64,000 nucleotides of DNA. Source: Haloprofundus salilacus (GTDB lineage Archaea > Halobacteriota > Halobacteria > Halobacteriales > Haloferacaceae). Below are positions 62,237 through 64,000 of this stretch, one piece after another. Where the stretch lies: assembly GCF_020150815.1 (NCBI RefSeq), contig NZ_CP083723.1:1488001-1552000 (forward strand), written 5' to 3'. A program made the translations under genes and the position numbers. A model generated the notes under the pieces. It was not told the DNA's origin and made no database searches. It was given only the letters and a program-made list of their open reading frames with translations. Position 1 is the first letter of the stretch. Each line of letters starts with the position of its first letter.

Positions 62237-63883
62237 TCACTGTAGCACGAAGACGAACACTTCGCGGTTCCACAGACCGAGTTCGTAGCCCGTTGACTCG
62301 TACCCCTCCAGTTGCCGCGCGACCTGACTCCGGTTCTCGGTGTCGACGACGACGACGGCGGGTGTTCCGGTAACTGTCTCCAGGTCGCTCGGCGCGGCGA
62401 CGCTCGTCTGTTGCGCGCCGAGGCGCTCGAAGTACCACGGCAACGGGAGGCGATTGCCCCACGCGTCGGAGACCGGCGGTTGCAAGTCGCCGTCGGCGCT
62501 GGAGGTGTAGAACGCCTCGCCGACGTAGACGACATCCGGACCCTCTGTGCGCTCCATCGCCGCGGAAGCGTTTTCGAGCATCGGTTCGAGCGGCTGCGAG
62601 GGCTGTGCGTACTGAGCGAGGCGGTCGTTGGGTCCCGGCGGCCCGTAGGCGTTCGTAGCGGCGACGCCGCCGACGTGGGCCAGCAGAACCATCGAGACGA
62701 GTGCGACCGCCCCGACACGGGCCGCTTGGTCGCGCGCAAGTCCGATTCGTGCGACCCGGGCGAGCGCGGCCGCACCGAGCGCTGCCGGGAGCGTCAGCGC
62801 GACGACAGTGTGGACGACGAGCCACGGGGCGAACTGTTCTGCGAGCGTCGGAACGAGGAGAAGCGAGACGCCCGCCCAGAAGGCGAAGAAGTGGAGCAGC
62901 GGTCGCCGACCCCCCGTCAGATACCGGTCGTAGAAGAACGCGCCGGCGGCCAGCGCCAACACCGGCAGCGACACCGCCGCCAGCAGTTCGCCGTAGTCAG
63001 CAAGGTACGGGAGCAGTTCGTGCCCGTTCGTCCGCCGGTAGTCGATTCGGACGGCCCAGAACTTCCGGAACGAGCCGAGAAACGCCGATTCGACGGTCGT
63101 CGGAAGCGTCGTGAGGTTCCAGAGACCGACATCGCCGGAGTCGCCCGCACGGGGCGCGTAGAAGAAGAACAGCACGCCGAGTAGAACGAACAGCGAGCGC
63201 GCGAGCGGCGTCGCCCACGAGACGAGCGCGCGCCACGCGCGTTCGGCCGTCTCGACCGGGTTCGCGTCGCCGCGGACGCGGAGATGGTCGAACGTCAGAA
63301 ACGCCGCGAACGCCCAACAGAACAGCGTGACGACGGCGAACCCCGAGGTGGCGAGCGCGAGACCGACCGCGCCGACGCTGACGTAGAGATACCGGCGACG
63401 CCCACCGTCGACGACCCGGAGGAAGCAGCCGACAGCGAGCAACGCGAACGCGGCGAGAAGTACCTCGCCGCGGGCGAACCGGGAGTAGTAGAGCAACACC
63501 GGTTCGACGGCGAGGACGAGCGCGAACGCGACCGTCTCGTCATCGCGGAGACGGCTTCGGTAGAGGAGCGCGACGAGCGGGAGCAGCCCGCCGACGAGGG
63601 CGACGACGAGGCGACCGGTGAAGTCGTTTGCGCCGAGGAGCGCGAACACGTGGCGGTTCACGAGCGGAAGGAACGTCCCGCCGGCAACGGGACGGTACTC
63701 GAACGCGCCTGAGTCGAGGTAGCGAAGCGTCCAGTAGCCGACTCGCGCCTCGTCCCAGTGGAACGCTCTGGCCCCGAGACCGACGAGGCGGGCGACGAGA
63801 GCGACGACCGCGAGACCGACGACGGCGAGAGTCGCTCGGTCGAACCGGGTGAAGGCGGCGTCGTCGCGAGGATTCATGTCCAT
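62237..63883 (-). CDS. Agl23-like membrane protein (GT-C fold, TIGR03663-like)
   Basis: Large membrane protein of 548 aa with ten or more helices. The N-terminal FHWDEARVGYWTLRY has the acidic pair of GT-C glycosyltransferases, followed by YRPVAGGTFLPLVNRHVFALLG. The C-terminal 100 residues are soluble (EGPDVVYVGEAFYTSSADGD). The architecture matches the haloarchaeal flippase-associated protein group called Agl23/TIGR03663, linked to surface glycosylation. The start is 63883 or the ATG two codons later. No other glycosylation gene is visible before the window ends. Confidence 0.8.
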   Translation of the reverse strand: MDMNPRDDAAFTRFDRATLAVVGLAVVALVARLVGLGARAFHWDEARVGYWTLRYLDSGAFEYRPVAGGTFLPLVNRHVFALLGANDFTGRLVVALVGGLLPLVALLYRSRLRDDETVAFALVLAVEPVLLYYSRFARGEVLLAAFALLAVGCFLRVVDGGRRRYLYVSVGAVGLALATSGFAVVTLFCWAFAAFLTFDHLRVRGDANPVETAERAWRALVSWATPLARSLFVLLGVLFFFYAPRAGDSGDVGLWNLTTLPTTVESAFLGSFRKFWAVRIDYRRTNGHELLPYLADYGELLAAVSLPVLALAAGAFFYDRYLTGGRRPLLHFFAFWAGVSLLLVPTLAEQFAPWLVVHTVVALTLPAALGAAALARVARIGLARDQAARVGAVALVSMVLLAHVGGVAATNAYGPPGPNDRLAQYAQPSQPLEPMLENASAAMERTEGPDVVYVGEAFYTSSADGDLQPPVSDAWGNRLPLPWYFERLGAQQTSVAAPSDLETVTGTPAVVVVDTENRSQVARQLEGYESTGYELGLWNREVFVFVLQ

Positions 63884-64000
63884 TCCTGCCGCACCGTGGG
63901 GTAGAAGCCTTTCGGGTTCTCGTCGCTCAGCTTCGATCGCCGCGCGGACGCGACCGGAGGCCCTTCGCAACCGTCAACAAGCCGACCGGCGTAGCGCGTC

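Overview
This 64 kb window is a chromosomal stretch of a halophilic archaeon. Nearly every protein is acidic, GC content is high with strong G/C at third codon positions, and several families are typical of haloarchaea: leaderless promoters with a TATA-like element about 26 nt before the start codon, TFB, archaeal class I aldolase, a UPF0058 protein, an Agl23-like membrane protein and Tat-dependent lipoproteins. The gene content suggests the Haloferax/Halogeometricum side of the class, but that placement is an inference. I saw no rRNA, tRNA, CRISPR array, insertion sequence or replication origin.

Layout. 0-7.8 kb: PfkB sugar kinase, a frameshifted MFS transporter, an NCS2 nucleobase permease behind a tiny overlapping leader ORF, an aldo/keto reductase, an MscS channel, a YdjM-like membrane hydrolase and an AhpD-like protein. 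7.8-11.5 kb: a copper island (CopZ-like chaperone, Lrp/TRASH regulator, CopA ATPase) with matching TTCGAA motif pairs in both intergenic regions. 11.6-17.5 kb: cold-shock protein, acyl-CoA ligase, aldo/keto reductase, NAD(P)-binding protein and an MFS transporter.

17.6-24.0 kb is the most unusual block. It holds a Tat lipoprotein with two P19/Tp34-like metal-binding repeats, a double winged-helix regulator, a small His-rich four-helix membrane protein, a Tat lipoprotein resembling DyP/EfeB peroxidases but with the catalytic Asp of GxxDG replaced by Ala, a small zinc ribbon, a polytopic membrane protein and a predicted seven-bladed FG-GAP propeller. I read it as a candidate envelope metal (iron or copper) or heme handling system without a recognisable permease.

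24.2-28.2 kb: ferredoxin, 3-hydroxyacyl-CoA dehydrogenase, a DUF7409-like protein, and a gluconeogenic pair (class I aldolase plus fructose-1,6-bisphosphatase with overlapping stop and start). 28.3-37.3 kb: hybrid sensor kinase, acyl-CoA carboxyltransferase, MaoC hydratase, and two glutamate dehydrogenases flanking a CitE-type lyase. 37.3-43 kb: pyrBI, several microproteins (34, 38 and 54 aa), a possible glycosidase-like protein and an orphan ATP-grasp ligase.

43.1-54.6 kb: enoyl-CoA hydratase and an acyl-CoA ligase (possible MenE) followed by the menaquinone genes menC, menA, menB, menD and menF, all on the minus strand. Between menB and menD sit a membrane protein with a degenerate metzincin motif, a small membrane protein, and another small membrane gene split by an in-frame TGA. 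54.6-55.3 kb is an A+T-richer islet carrying a small zinc ribbon. 55.3-64 kb: sulfite-oxidase-fold protein, ribbon-helix-helix protein, UPF0058, M24 peptidase, rhomboid protease with an outer domain, METTL5-like methyltransferase, TFB with a palindromic TATA region, and the Agl23-like protein.
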